From Patellaria atrata CBS 101060 (Eukaryota > Ascomycota > Dothideomycetes > Patellariales > Patellariaceae), in NCBI GenBank assembly GCA_010093705.1, contig MU006090.1, positions 1,887,817 to 1,951,816 on the forward strand: a DNA stretch of 64,000 bases. Direction: 5' to 3'. The notes under the pieces were generated by a model, which made no database searches, was not told where the DNA came from, and saw only the letters and a program-made list of their open reading frames with translations. This document shows, piece after piece, positions 11,890 through 24,076 of this stretch. Positions within the stretch are counted from its first letter, which is position 1; every line of letters starts with the position of its first letter. The translations under genes and the position numbers were made by a program.

Positions 11890-13321
11890 GGTTAGAATAT
11901 TAAGTTAACTAGAAATAGAAGAAGGATAGGAGTTGAATATTATGAAGTCGAATATGGATCCAGGAAATCTCTTGGTCAACGGGACCGAAGTTATCATGGG
12001 GACAGAGAGCTTTCATAGCCCGGCATCTTATAGATTGACCATTCTTAAAGATCAGTCGAGACTCTTTCATCTGGGCCGCCTCATATAGTTGTAATGAACT
12101 TAATAGCTCTTTGGTAAGCAACGGATAACTTTAAGACAACAAAGGAAGTTTAGTGAGACTAGATGTACATGGTACAGCCATTGAGATCTTTCAAAACACA
12201 GTTAAGCATCTCAAGCTGACAGTTTTTAAGTGTTAGTGTACCGGCTCTGTGGCCATATAGCTTGTTGGTATCGGGAACTATCTCAATGGCCTCCTACCGA
12301 TCCTACGGTACTGTATGAAGCCAACAGTCATTGTACAGGATAGACGCAAGGTCTGTTGTACGAACATAATAGCTCTCCGGTCAGCATGATAAAAGGTCAT
12401 TTCAAGCAGATAACGAGTACCAACTGCTCGTTCGGGATATCTCTTGTGGGAGTGTGCTCCATGAGAACAGGCCGTGATGGTTTTGTGTATATGGGTTGTG
12501 GGTTGTGGGTATTTTCCAGTTACACCCAAGCCAGAATCTTTGCCCATTCTACCAAAGCAAGTTGCTGTATCACATGTCCGCATTTAGTATGACGTACACC
12601 GTAGAGGGTTGATGTAAGAAACACGAAAAAAGTTCTTGGACGTTCGATTTAGGTGAAGGGACGATGGGACGGTCTAGGCTTCAACGAATCTAGTACGGTA
12701 CCGCTCGGAGTTAAGGTAACATTTATCGATATCAAGTTAGTCCGCTCGGGGGGTTAATGGTATGAACTACTTTCTGGACGTTCTTATACGCAGTAAAACC
12801 TCAAGAGTTTCTTCTTACCAACCATTAACGTAAGTATGAACATGAAGCTCACAAGCCGAATTTAGGACCAAGAGAAAACTCACCCTGCCGCATTGAACAT
12901 GCCATAATACAGGACTCTGCGAGCACAAAAAGGCGGTCCTTCTATTCCATTCGTTCGCAGTTGATGTCATGCTGCCGATTAAAAACTGGATTCTGATTTG
13001 GATCCTCATATGCCGCTACACATATTTTACTTGCATTAGACGCAATGATAACCACGGACCCATTTGAATCCGATGGATGTCTCGAACTTACCATGACAGG
13101 GTCTCAGACCTGATGTACTAATATCATACTCCCACTGAGTGATGTGTCCCAGGGTCCATTTCTAAACCTAGGACGTGTGGTAAAATAATGTTCCTCCCTG
13201 TACTCTTATGAACACAAAGATCTGCGACATTTACAGTACGGACAATCATACATTGGAAAAGAGTCATGTTATTGATCATCAGTTCTATGTATAATAAATG
13301 TACACACTATCAAAGTCGTGG
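11890..13321. other. Intergenic region, LtrA upstream / MFS downstream
   Basis: This 1.4-kb stretch has no gene I can support. It contains the upstream region of the LtrA gene and the 3' flank of the MFS gene. Short open frames such as 12278-12583 lack any recognisable motif. Confidence 0.55.
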
Positions 13322-14965
13322 TTACTCTGTTTTTCGGCTCATCCTAGGGAGGCCGAGCCAGAGGACGAGGATGGCTCCCAGTAAAGCCAAAATGAACGGC
13401 TGCAAGACTTGGACACCTTTTGATTGAGCAATAGCACCGACTGCGAAGGGAAAGACTGCCGCGCCACCACCGCCAAAAGCTGCCGCAAAGCCAATAGCAC
13501 TAACGTGCAAATGACGGGGTAGCAGTTTGGTTACGGCAACTACGGCAGCAGGGAAGATCGGCCCAAGAAAGAACCCGACGAAGGCAACTGCGACTGCAGA
13601 TACGTAGAATTGCGGCACAAGCCAGAATAGGAGCTCTAACCCCATTGTGATTGGGAGATATATCTGGAAGAGATATTAGAGAACCTCAAAGAGAGAGATC
13701 TGATGTAAGGAGTCTACTTACCGCAATAGCTAACTTTTCTCCGATCTTCGGGGTGATGAAGCCTAAAATTACTCGTCCAACAGTTAATCCAAGCCAAAAG
13801 CCGGTCGATGTCATGCCACTAGCAAAGTCACCCCCATGGCGAACCCGCATCATGAAGACGACGATCCACCCACCCAGGGCGACTTCGATGCCCACATAAC
13901 CTAGAAGAAAGAGGGCACAGAGCCAGGCTGTACGAGCAGATGGCCAGGTGAACAGGGCTTCTTTCATCCTGCTTCCCTCTTTTGAACCTGGGGTCCTTGG
14001 ATTGTTTCTTCGAAACTCCGCGCCTGTAGCTGCCCAAAAAGCATATACGGAAGTCGAGAGCTCTATCAATGTAGCACCGATCTGTAGATGTATTCGTAAA
14101 TAGGTTCTGCCTGTTAGTGGGGCCTTGAAAACTTACCATGAGGTAATAGAACGCATACCACGGCCAACCAGCCTTGGTGATCAAGGTGGTTGCTATCAAA
14201 GGGCTCAATGTCGCTCCTGCCCCATACGAAGCATGCAGAAAGCCAAGTACCTCGTTAGCTCTGTCCATGTTACCCATCCACGCATTCCAAGCTGCGTCTG
14301 CAAGTCCATTGCCGAATCCTGCGAGCATAAAGATTACGACAAGGACGGGGTATGGTGGATGGACGCATATTACGATATATGAAATAAGATGGCATATCGG
14401 GGAGATAATAGCTACTCCTCGTTGGCCGAACCGGAGATGGATGGTGTTATTGAGAAGGGCAGAGAGTGTGTAACCAGCTAAAGGGGACAGAAAGACAAGC
14501 GAGATAATGATATACGTTAAGTCATAATATCTTTCCATCTGAACCCTTTTTAGTAGGGCCCAAACTAATGATAAAATCCTGGTTAACTTACATATGGAAT
14601 AAGAGCCTGTGAATGTATTAGTCACGTTTTTCATATTTCACTAAGTTCAAACATACCCCATATGCAGCATCATTAGCACCCATAAGTACAAAAGCCCAAA
14701 ATGCTGCAAACGACCGAGTTACGTTTATCCTGGGGTGATTCCATTGCTGCTTCTTTTCCATGGTGGCGGTTGTAGGTGAGGGTAGAGTCTCTACTGGATC
14801 TCCATCTCCGGTAGCAAAATTACTTAGACGATGTCCTAGATCTCGGATGCTCATAGGGGGTGACGGGTTTCCTTTCAATGCTGAGGGCTCTCTTGGGAGC
14901 TCGTTCATCTCTAGGACGAGCGTTGAAGAGTGGGAACTCCCATAATTCTGGGTTTGAAGACCCAT
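13322..14965 (-). CDS. Major facilitator superfamily transporter (FHS / Bsc6-like)
   Basis: This is a 475-aa, 12-helix MFS transporter resembling the fucose-permease-like group that includes yeast Bsc6 (YOL137W). Exons are 14965-14657, 14606-14592, 14538-14137, 14081-13722 and 13663-13322. Exon 2 is a 15-nt microexon encoding ALIPY; it joins GANDAAYG to MERYYDLTYIIISLVF and completes TM1, a typical family string. A long soluble N-terminus (about 75 residues) carries basic and proline-rich patches. GFWLGLTVGRVILGFITPKIG is the second-half equivalent of the MFS loop motif. The family's usual substrates are unknown or sugar-like; nothing here identifies the cargo. All exon phases agree, which supports the microexon. 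Confidence 0.9.
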
Positions 14966-16654
14966 AGTTGAAATAAGAATGTACGATGGAGATGTGACGA
15001 GCCTTCAAAGCAAGAAAGCAGTTATGGTCACGCGCAGAGTATTATGCAGAGCAGATTAACAGAAGCGTATAGAGGGGCAATGATATCATTAGTTAAATGC
15101 TATTCAAATATTGAAAAGACGAGAATGAAAGATGAGATGACAATGACCACGAATATATACAACTAGCCAAGACATAATAGCATCAAGAACCCTGGCTTGT
15201 CTTTATATCAGTGGAAAATGTTTACAGTCAAACAAAGCTGTAGATCATACAACAATGCAGTTGAGAACTGTAGTGTGGAGGCGGAGATGCTTGCTGTGGG
15301 GAATAGTTATGGTTGTGCCGAGGTTTAACCTCTGAATTAGGTCGTAGAAAACCCGAGATAGACGATCTGACCTATGAGAACAGCAGACCTGGAGGAATTT
15401 CGGGTAGGGACAGAGGAACGAGCGGCCCGCCTTTGCTTTTGGGAAATGTAACCGCGACTTTAACCAGGGGCATCAATCGTCCATCAACCTCACCGGTCAT
15501 GTGAGTTTTATGTACGGGGAGTGGCTATGCAAGTATGTTACATGAAATTGCGGAACAGCGTAATTTGTACGTGAGGACATCTGTCCAGAATGACGGTGAA
15601 GGTAGATGTATGGAAGATCAAGAGGTGGCCAATCGTGTGCTGGATTGAATAGTATCTGGTCAAAAGTTTTCTACTCCATAAAAGTATCCAGGGACCAAAT
15701 CTTTTTCAATCAGTAGACTCTGTATTGTAGAAGAAGGGCTTGGTTCAAAGTGTACAGCTGACCTGACGAGAGGTGAAGGTATAATACGACCCGAGGTTCA
15801 TAGGCGGAAAGCGCATGGTCTTAGCGTTGTATAGGTAAGAATGATACAGTTTGTATAGGTACAAACTCAGTCCGTACCCTTGGGTTCTGTTCTGTCTTAA
15901 GGGGAACCCGGACCATTGAATTGAGTTCTCTGTATAGTAGTACAGTACGACAAATCAAAGGTTGTGCGGGATCTAGACATAAACCTTGACGGATATTGAA
16001 ATTCTCGGACACAACACGTACGGGTATCACCAATACTGAATTGTACACAGTGATGCTGTTACGACAGATTTGGAATTCTATATCTGTACAGATATCGTTC
16101 TGCTCCATTTTTATTGCGAGAAGTACGTTGGGATAGGAGACCCAAGAATTCAGAAACGCAGAACTACTCCATACCGCCATGAGTACCAATTGAACACCTT
16201 CGAACGAGTACTGTGCATTGGCCGGGGCTTCACGTACAGCATTAGCTGACCGTGGGAGGGAGAACCAGGAGCTGGACCAGGTAAGGCACGAAGACGGACG
16301 ACACCCCGTACTTGGAATGATGGCAGGTTAGCCACTGTAATGCGAGAATACTATGTACGCAGATGTATAGTACGTTGCGGCAACAAAAAGCAACGTATAG
16401 TTACGAACCATGTGGTGACTACCTCGGCCGCGTGACGGTTATGAATGATTACCAGAGTTAGTAAGAGAGCGTAGCTTTGACCCGTGGTGATGCGATTTGA
16501 CGTTCCTAGAGTCCAGAAGTTAAAGCGAGAATCATGATTTGTATCATGTGTTTGATAGAAGCGAAATGCGGAGATCGGATAGTTACTTAAGATAATGAAT
16601 ATCTACCCTCGAGGCTCCTGTAGGCAAATGGAGTGTGCCAGTGATGCTTTTAGA
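14966..16654. other. Intergenic region between MFS and queuosine salvage genes
   Basis: No gene was recognised in this 1.7-kb stretch. It contains scattered GTAC motifs (for example 15942-15952) and repeated GTATAGGTA-like strings near 15830-15860. Its largest open frame (15821-16189, minus) has no recognisable domain. Confidence 0.55.
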
Positions 16655-17843
16655 TCAATACCAAATACTCCTCGTCCGGTGATGAGGCATCTGTTCTAAT
16701 CCCTCTTTCTCTATCTCCTTTATGGTATCATAAAGGAAATAATCGATGAGGATTGCGTTGACTTTGGCATCTGGGTGATTGTGGACAATTTCTCGTCTTA
16801 ATAACTCTACACACCAGATGCTACAACCACGGATTTGCATCTCCGCACTGCTGCCTGACTCAACGAGCTCTAAGCGCCGTATCTTGCCATCCAGCCAAGG
16901 GCTGTATGATATGCACCCCAATGTATGAAGCATTTGGGGTATACGATAGTCTATGCTAGTCAGTATGTGTTGCAGATATTTTACAAGATGGAAAGCTTAC
17001 CGGCAAACATGGTGATGGTATCAATATCATCAAATCGACCATAACCATCTCCGTCGAACGCTGCCCATAAATCCGCTACGAAAATCTGTGCTCGTTTCTG
17101 GAATCTCACACTGCGACCATCAAATCTTCCTTCGTCGCGGAAACATTCAAAGTTACTCGCCAGAAGGTTCACCACCTTTGCGGCCGAGTGATCAGCCTCG
17201 AAGATCAGACCGAATATACTTCCATCAAAGCACTAAGAATTTTAGTAACATCATCGTTGAAAAGGAAATCACCCACTTCGTCGAGAACCCGGCCAGCTTC
17301 TCGAAGGCAGGCTACCCTCTTATCAAAAAGGGGAATCTCCTCTTCAGTAGCCGACCGGAAAACATTACGGAGGACTTCCTCGGTGCATTCCTCTTCATTG
17401 ATCCAAAAAGAAGGATCCGTGATGGGTATATTTTCCTCCAAAGCTCTTTGCAAGCTTGCCGTTAGACTTGCATAACCTGTCCACTTCTTGCCCTCAAATT
17501 CGACGGCAAATCTTTCCTCTGTGCTCCTTTCAGACCAGAAAGAGAAGTTCAAAAGATCCAGTGTGAAGATGAAGTCTACAGTACTCTCATCCTTGGTTTT
17601 TGGATGATATGGATGGTCTGACCAATTTGTCGTGCTATAAGATTTGATCTTCATTTTATCGTATATTATAGCTGCAGCTGACTTTGTCCCTCGCATATCC
17701 AGTGCAACGTCGATGCTGTTGTTATAAATATACTCCGCATCTTTAAGTACCCTTGTATCAGGGGCTGCGTTTAGGTTCGTCCCTATTCCTAGAGACTTGC
17801 GAAGCAAATCAAGGAGTTCCAGGTCAGCTTCATCCTCCGACAT
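16655..17843 (-). CDS. Queuosine 5'-phosphate N-glycosylase / queuosine salvage protein (DUF2419)
   Basis: This enzyme frees queuine base from queuosine 5'-phosphate so that it can be inserted in tRNA wobble position 34; fungi cannot make queuine and depend on salvage. The human homologue is QNG1/C9orf64. Exons are 17843-17277, 17232-17001 and 16950-16655, giving 364 aa. The first intron is only 44 nt (17233-17276) and has no in-frame stop, so an unspliced reading looks open but diverges from the family. Splicing gives RVLDE-CFDGSIFG, then FEADHSAAKVVNLLASNF, RFQKRAQIFVADLWAAFDG and DIDTITMFADYRIPQMLH. RGCSIWCVELLRREI follows near the C-terminus. These match the family closely. The gene is divergent from UBA2 with 508 bp between starts. 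Confidence 0.93.
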
Positions 17844-18351
17844 AGTTGAAATTGAAATGGTAAATCTGTGGATAGAAAGGGAGTTTCAGTTTTTAAATAT
17901 ATCACAAAAGCTACATTCTAAAGTGTATATTCAAGATATGACCCTGAGGGTTTAGAGGAAGACGAGCGTTTGCCAACGAGTCACGAGACCGCGATGAGCA
18001 AGTTTCGAATATTCTGAATGTAAGATTATCTGTCGTGCTAGCCGTAGCTGAATTCGCTGAACACTACCTTCTCCTTAATCTTCCATCAACAATTTTGAGA
18101 TCTTTGTTGTGAAGCTCACAGAGGAGGTCCAAAAAAGGTACGAAAGTGAAAACGCAGGGCCGAAAGCGCTGACTTCATTCATGTCGAGCCGCGACCAAAC
18201 CAGCAACTGAAAGTACGGCATTGCACGCCTTGCGCGATCTGTACTTCGCACTCCTCCACCACCCCGTAACGTCCTCTCATCTTCTCATCCATAACTCCTG
18301 AACCACCTCCATATGTTCCAATAGAGCTTCGCGTTCGGATTGAGAGCTATC
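17844..18351. promoter_or_regulatory. Shared divergent promoter, queuosine salvage / UBA2
   Basis: This 508-bp spacer between opposed start codons holds both promoters and leaders. A pyrimidine-rich stretch lies at 18251-18310 before UBA2. No known factor site was identified. Confidence 0.55.
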
Positions 18352-20446
18352 ATGGGTCGTGAAAAGTATCCCAAGCAATCGCTTGGCGCGCTGTACAGCC
18401 GGATCAAACAGGTAAATAGTAAGCGCGGCTTTAGGAGATTGATAGGTGCTAATGATATCTTTAGTCGCGTATTCTGATGGTTGGAGCTGGTGGAATCGGT
18501 TGTGAGCTTCTTAAGAACCTCGTCTTGACAGGCTTCGGAGAGATCCACATCGTGGATCTTGACACTATCGACTTGAGCAATCTGAATCGTCAATTCCTAT
18601 TTCGACATGAACATATCAAGAAATCAAAGGCATTGGTACGTGGAACATATTTGAGGACGTGGTTTGCCTGGCTTGCTAATAGGCTGACATGACAATAGGT
18701 TGCGAAGGAGTCAGCTGGGAAATTCAATCCGCATGTTAAGCTCGAAGCGCATCACGCAAACATAAAAGACCCGCAGTTCAATGTAGACTGGTTCAAATCA
18801 TTCAATGTGGTATTCAACGCACTTGACAATCTCGAAGCACGCCGCCACGTGAACCGTATGTGCCTTGCGGCAAACGTTCCTCTGATTGAGAGTGGTACAA
18901 CGGGCTTCAACGGACAGGTCCAGGTTATTGAAAAAGTACGTCAAGCTATATATTCTTTCATGGGGGCCATTTAGGAGATATTAATTCACAATAGGGCAAA
19001 ACGGAGTGCTACGATTGCGTCGAGAAAACCGCCCCCAAATCTTTTCCCGTCTGTACAATCCGGAGCACACCTAGCCAACCGATACATTGCATCGTATGGG
19101 CCAAGTCATATCTATTTACAGAGATATTTGGTGTCGGAGAAGATGAGGCGCCCGAGCTTGACCACTCTGATGATGGAGACAATGCGGAGGAGATCGAAAA
19201 ACTACGCCAAGAATCACAAGCCCTGAAGAGAATTAGAGGGTCCATGGGTTCTGAGGACTTTCCTCGGCTAGTGTTTCAGAAGGTCTTCAAGGAAGATATA
19301 GACCGATTGCGAAGTATGGGCGAGATGTGGAAAACGAGAAGACCTCCGGAGCCATTAGACTTCGAGATGCTATCCCAGGATGCGCTAGGTGTTGGACAGA
19401 TGGTTGCACAGCAAGATCAGACCGTTTGGAGCGTCGCGGAGAATTTCGTCGTGTTTTGCGATAGTTTGAAGAGACTCAGCAACAGGCTTGAGGAGCAAAG
19501 GGCAAATGCGGACATGGGAAATGCTCCTGCAATTCTGACGTTCGACAAGGACGATGTGGATACGCTAGATTTCGTCGCTGCAGCAGCGAATCTGCGGTCT
19601 CATATCTATGGCATCGAGACGAGATCGAAGTTCGACATTAAGCAAATGGCTGGTAACATCATTCCAGCTATCGCAACAACCAACGCTATGACCGCTGGTC
19701 TCTGTGTCCTACAAGCATTCAAAGTACTCCGCAACGAACTCGGCAAAGCCCGCATGGTCTTCCTCACCAAATCCACCGAGCATATCATTACCGCGGAGAT
19801 GTTACGACCACCTCGGCCGAATTGTCCAATCTGCAGTGTCGCGCAAACGAAAGTTCAAGTTGACACATCAAGAGCGACACTCAACGATCTCGTGGACGAC
19901 CTCCTAAAGCTCGAGCTTGGATATGAAGGCGAGTTCAGCGTGAGCAGTGAAAATGGTATGCTATACGACCCAGAGTTCGATGACAATCTTAGCAAAAACT
20001 TCAAGGAACTGGGATTGCAGGGTGATAGCTTCATCACCGTCATCGACGAAGAGGATGAAAATCCGAGGGTCAATCTTGTACTTTCGATTTCTGAGCAGTA
20101 AGTCGTTTTCTTGGCTTCCCCCCCCCCAAGAAAGCCATTACCCCCAAATATACTTACAATATTTCACAGATCCATGCCCGAGGACTCCAAACCAATCCAG
20201 CTGTCAGAAAAAGTCGAGATCCCACACAAACCCAAGTCCACCCCCGCTTCTACAGTTATACCCAACGGTGCCCTCACAAACGGCACCAACGGCCACGCTC
20301 CCGTGAAGCGTAAAGCCGAGGAAGCAGACCTAGACGACGAACAACGCCACAAACGCGGCAAAGTAGCAGAGGAAGCAAAACCCAAAAAAGGCGCCGACAT
20401 CATCGTCATAGACGAGGCGGACGGAAGCATCCTCATCGACGATTAA
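18352..20446 (+). CDS. uba2: SUMO-activating enzyme E1 catalytic subunit Uba2
   Basis: This is the catalytic half of the Aos1-Uba2 heterodimer that adenylates SUMO and passes it to Ubc9; it acts in the nucleus. Exons are 18352-18411, 18465-18635, 18699-18935, 18995-20097 and 20170-20446, giving 615 aa. The ATP-binding glycine loop is [13 protein letters not shown] (about residues 27-39), followed by the acidic [18 protein letters not shown]. The active-site Cys is Cys176 in [19 protein letters not shown]. Zinc cysteines are ECYDC (161, 164) and NCPIC (433, 436). The ubiquitin-fold domain follows, and exon 5 encodes a polar tail with a basic nuclear-localisation-like segment ([16 protein letters not shown]) and an acidic end ([16 protein letters not shown]) that resembles a SUMO-interacting motif. 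Length is normal for the family. The last intron has a run of ten C near its donor. Confidence 0.97.
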
Positions 20447-21430
20447 CCCCCCTCTTCACTCTATACCCCTACATGCTGTATCCGAACAGCGTAAGTCATT
20501 CCCATTCCCCGATAATCTATCTCTCCTATTTCGTGTCCGCGAGGAGTGGTCACCCACTTTGCATATTGCAGCATCTAGCAGCAGTTTGGACACTTTTCGT
20601 TCGTCGCTATCTCAGCTAGAAAGCAAGCGGGGATTCCCCATAATTGGAGTTCCGGCGGTCTTTTTTTGCTTTATCGAAGACTATACCATATACCATCCCC
20701 CCCNNNNNNNNNNNNNNNNNNNNNNNNNNNNNNNNNNNNNNNNNNNNNNNNNNNNNNNNNNNNNNNNNNNNNNNNNNNNNNNNNNNNNNNNNNNNNNNNN
20801 NNNCGGGGTTATCTTGGACCCTCATCGTGGGCTTGAGAGCCCGAGTCCCCATCTCTCTCTCTTATGTTGTATACTACATTGCTTCGGTGGGAGTTTGGGT
20901 GGTGCACAGCATCAATCAGTACGATCGAGAGAGATATCTTGCGCGAAGGCTATTTGAGGGACATATGGAGGCGGCTTGCTTGCTAACACTGGGATAGGCT
21001 GGTTTGAGGGTTTGTATATTAGTAAGGCTTGAGAAGGGGGATTCGGCGTAGTGGAGATAGAAAAGGGGATTAGTTAGCTCGTGAGGGCTTTAGTAATGAT
21101 GGCTTGATTGTATTGGCTGTGCAGATATCCATGGGCCGTGGATGTGGTCCTTGATCACTACAGAGAATACGACCGAGTACATCGTGATTCACGAGAAGAA
21201 GGTTCGTGCATGCGAATCAAAATCATAGTGGAGACGTCCGATGAAAATTTGTAGAACTACCCTTTCGGGAATAGCAAAAGTCCCCTTGATGTTCTGTCAA
21301 AACGCTCCTAACAATAAAAACACATGCAAGATTCGTAAATTCGTTGCTTAACAAGTACCAAAAGCAGTCGCTTATACTTTGATACCAAAAACGCTATCTG
21401 AGCCGTATATCTTCCATCCACTTCATTTAT
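20447..21430. other. Intergenic region between UBA2 and the DUF3433 gene, with assembly gap
   Basis: This stretch between two convergent genes holds 3' flanks and the 100-N gap. No gene is visible on either side of the gap. Short open frames that appear to cross it are artefacts of the unknown bases. Confidence 0.6.
20704..20803. other. Assembly gap of exactly 100 N
   Basis: One hundred consecutive N follow a run of seven C and precede CGGGG. The round length suggests a placeholder of unknown true size. Confidence 0.99.
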
Positions 21431-24076
21431 CTAATACGTATACCCGTCCCCCACCTCACCAACCGGCATCCCCTCGACACCCGTCCCAACCCTCTCAACA
21501 CCCAACCTCTCCACCCCATCCCGACCCCTAAGTCTCCTAAACCCATACCTGCCCCCCAATCGCTCAACCCTCCTCTTCAATTCCCCCGTGCTAACCCACT
21601 CGCCCCCCACAACCTCTCCCACCAACCCCCCGGCGCAGAGATAACTCCCCACGCCGCCCAGGGTATCCGGATTGCGTGGCAAAATGGGCAATCCCCGGCG
21701 CCAGACGATGAGCGCGACGAGCACGATCAGCATGAGCCCGAGGAGCGCGAAACTGATGTAGAAACAGAGCAGCATTTCTTTTTTGAATTGGCCGGTCGTG
21801 TAGGGCACGCCGACGAGGGCGAGGACGAAGAGTTCGGAGAGGAGGGCCAGGAGGGCGAGGAGGGCGGCGAAGGGGTAGTGGTGCCGGAGGAGGGGCAGGA
21901 TCGAGGTTATGGGGAGTGTGTGCCGGGTTGTTAGGAGGGTGTGGGAGGGATGGGACGGCGTGGGGCGGGAGAGGCGGAGGAAGGGGGCGAGGGTGTGAGT
22001 GTCTGGGATGGCATTAGTGTTTGTGTTTGGCGCTCTTAGGGGGGGTCTATACCTCTTTCCAACCTCTTCCATTGGCCTGCGATGATGCTACCTAGCGTCG
22101 TCATGATAAACTTGGGGCCGAAGCCGTTGCTGTTGAAGAAGTTGTTAAACGAGGACTTGCTTCCGTCCTTGAAGTACGCGATTAGCAGGGCCAGCACACC
22201 GATCAGTAGGAACCCGAAGAGGACGTCTTCGATTATGCTCGCGCGCTTCGTGTGGTCCCATTTCTGGCTGTCTTCGAAGTTGTGCGGGTTGTTGTCGAAC
22301 TCGGGTACACCGCGGTAGCTAGCGTCATGGGGCTCAGCGGGTATGATACCGTAGCGGATCACGCCGTCCGCGGCCTGGTATTCGCCGAGCCGGTAGTTCT
22401 TGTTGCGGAGGTGCTCGCGCATCTTGCTGCTAGGAGAGTAAGGGTCCATGGAGCAAAAATCGTCCATGACTTCGGGGTGGTGGAAGAGGGTTGCGACGGA
22501 TGCGATGGACGAGGGGTCGGAGTATACACCCGTGTTGCGTCGGCATAGCAGGACCATCACACCGATAGTCATGATGGCGGTAAAGATGAGGAAGGCTTCT
22601 AGGATACGAGCGACGATGGGGTCGACCGTCAACCGCGGAGGCCAGCATGGATTCTTCGAGCCGGGTTTTCTGATGGGACAATTTTCATAATCGGTGTCGA
22701 AGTAGAAAGTTTCCGAAGCTATAGATGGTATGAAAGATACCAGGAAGAAAGTAAATGAGCTCATCAGTATGACCCAGTGTCCTTTCCAGAAACCTTGAAC
22801 TGGCTCCCACGCAAGATTAGTTGAGAGATAGTATGCGCACAGGGTGTCCTTTGCTGTAGCACCACCCGGCCTAGCCAGTTGGGAGAACGGTTCGATGAGC
22901 TTGGTCGTCGCAAAGACTGCATTCCAAATATCTCGGTAGAAAATGGCTACTAAGACAGGCAAATACGCTCCTAGGAAAGTAGTCTTGAAATTCCAGACAA
23001 GTACCCTACGCGTATTGCTAGCACCAGTTCCGTCTGTTGCTGTCGAGGCATCGGCGGTGGCTGTCCGAGTCGCAACTAAGATTGGAATAGTACTACCAAG
23101 TGAGTTCGTGGTATACTGGATATCTGCTATGAGGGAAGATATGGGCACAACCCTTCCTGCAGAATTGGTGCTAAACATGAACTCATTTCCTGAGGAGGCA
23201 ACAGGAATGACGTTTCCTTGAGTATCAGTAGTTAATACTACCTCTAATGAAGTAGTGAATGTCGTAGGAACAGGTGTGTCCACGGGGAGCACCTGTGTCT
23301 CAGAAGGGAAATAGCTCGAAGGTGCATACCCTGGAGGAGTCGAGCTAGGTGGGAACGTAGGAGTAGGATTCGAGCCTGGTGACGGATCAGCACCAGGCGA
23401 AAGGTCAGTACCAGGGGAAGGATCAGCACTTGGGGAAGGGTCGGCATCGGGTGCTGGTGATGGATCCGGCGTAGGGTCTGGTGTTGGATTTCCAACAGTG
23501 GGCGTAGGTAGAACTGGGTCAATTACAACCGTTACGTCCACAAAATCCGTTTCGGTTGGCAAGAGAGTCTGGGTTACGGTTTCATCAACAAGATCTGTCC
23601 ACTGCGGTGTGGATGCGATAAAGGTTGTGTCGTCGGTTACTGAAGGTGTCTCCTCAATCGGAGCTGGAGTTGGAGACGGAGAGGGAATCAAAGGGTCTGT
23701 GACCTCCTGGCGTTGAATAATCTGTCTAACGACATCACTGTCTCCGGCATTCAGTCCAAGGACGTTACTACGCTTGTCTAGCACCTCTGCAGTTCTGTCT
23801 ACGACATCCGCTCCACCAATGCGTGCTTTCCTGGGTAAAGTTCGCGCTTCATATTCCACAACAGCGAGGAGTGCGAGGGTAATGAGAGTGATCAAAATCA
23901 GGGACGGGACACGAAGAATCCATGGACGGTAACAATTTCGTCTTGACGGTGGAGAATTGTCTATTACCCTGTGTGTTAGTCTTTGATAACTCTCCAAAGT
24001 CCCTCTGAAGCAACGAAAGGGTTCACTTGCGTGTATCAGCAACAGCGTATACTGTTTGGTCGGCTTCCTTCGCCAT
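21431..24076 (-). CDS. DUF3433-domain multi-pass membrane protein with Pro/Ser/Thr-rich ectodomain
   Basis: This 841-aa fungal protein has hydrophobic segments of the DUF3433 type; its function is not known. Exons are 24076-24031, 23960-22053 and 22002-21431. The first intron (23961-24030) uses a GC donor (GCAAGT) and joins MAKEADQTVYAVADT to HNSPPSRRNCYRPW; the alternative, starting at 24042 without this splice, gives an N-terminus unlike the rest. A first membrane helix (LILITLITLALLAVVEYEA) is followed by a long Ser/Thr/Pro-rich region (about residues 110-270) with repeats of the form DPSPGADPSPG, likely O-glycosylated and outside the cell. Further helices flank KTTFLGAYLPVLVAIFYRD and WPPRLTVDPIVARILEAF. 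The second splice gives WKRLERDTHTLAPFLRL, a typical join. It may sense or brace the cell wall, but that is inference only. Confidence 0.85.
23361..23480 (-). repeat. Degenerate repeat encoding DPSPGxDPSPG units
   Basis: Within the DUF3433 gene, 18-nt-scale units encode ADPSPS, ADPSPG, TDLSPG, ADPSPG and SNPTP in series. The copies differ at silent and non-silent sites. Such tracts commonly vary in copy number between strains. Confidence 0.7.

Noticed and set aside
15821-16189. Minus-strand open frame of 122 codons
   Set aside because: No motif, no splice partners and irregular composition.
22943-23716. Plus-strand open frames over the DUF3433 gene
   Set aside because: They mirror the Pro/Ser/Thr-rich coding stretch on the other strand.
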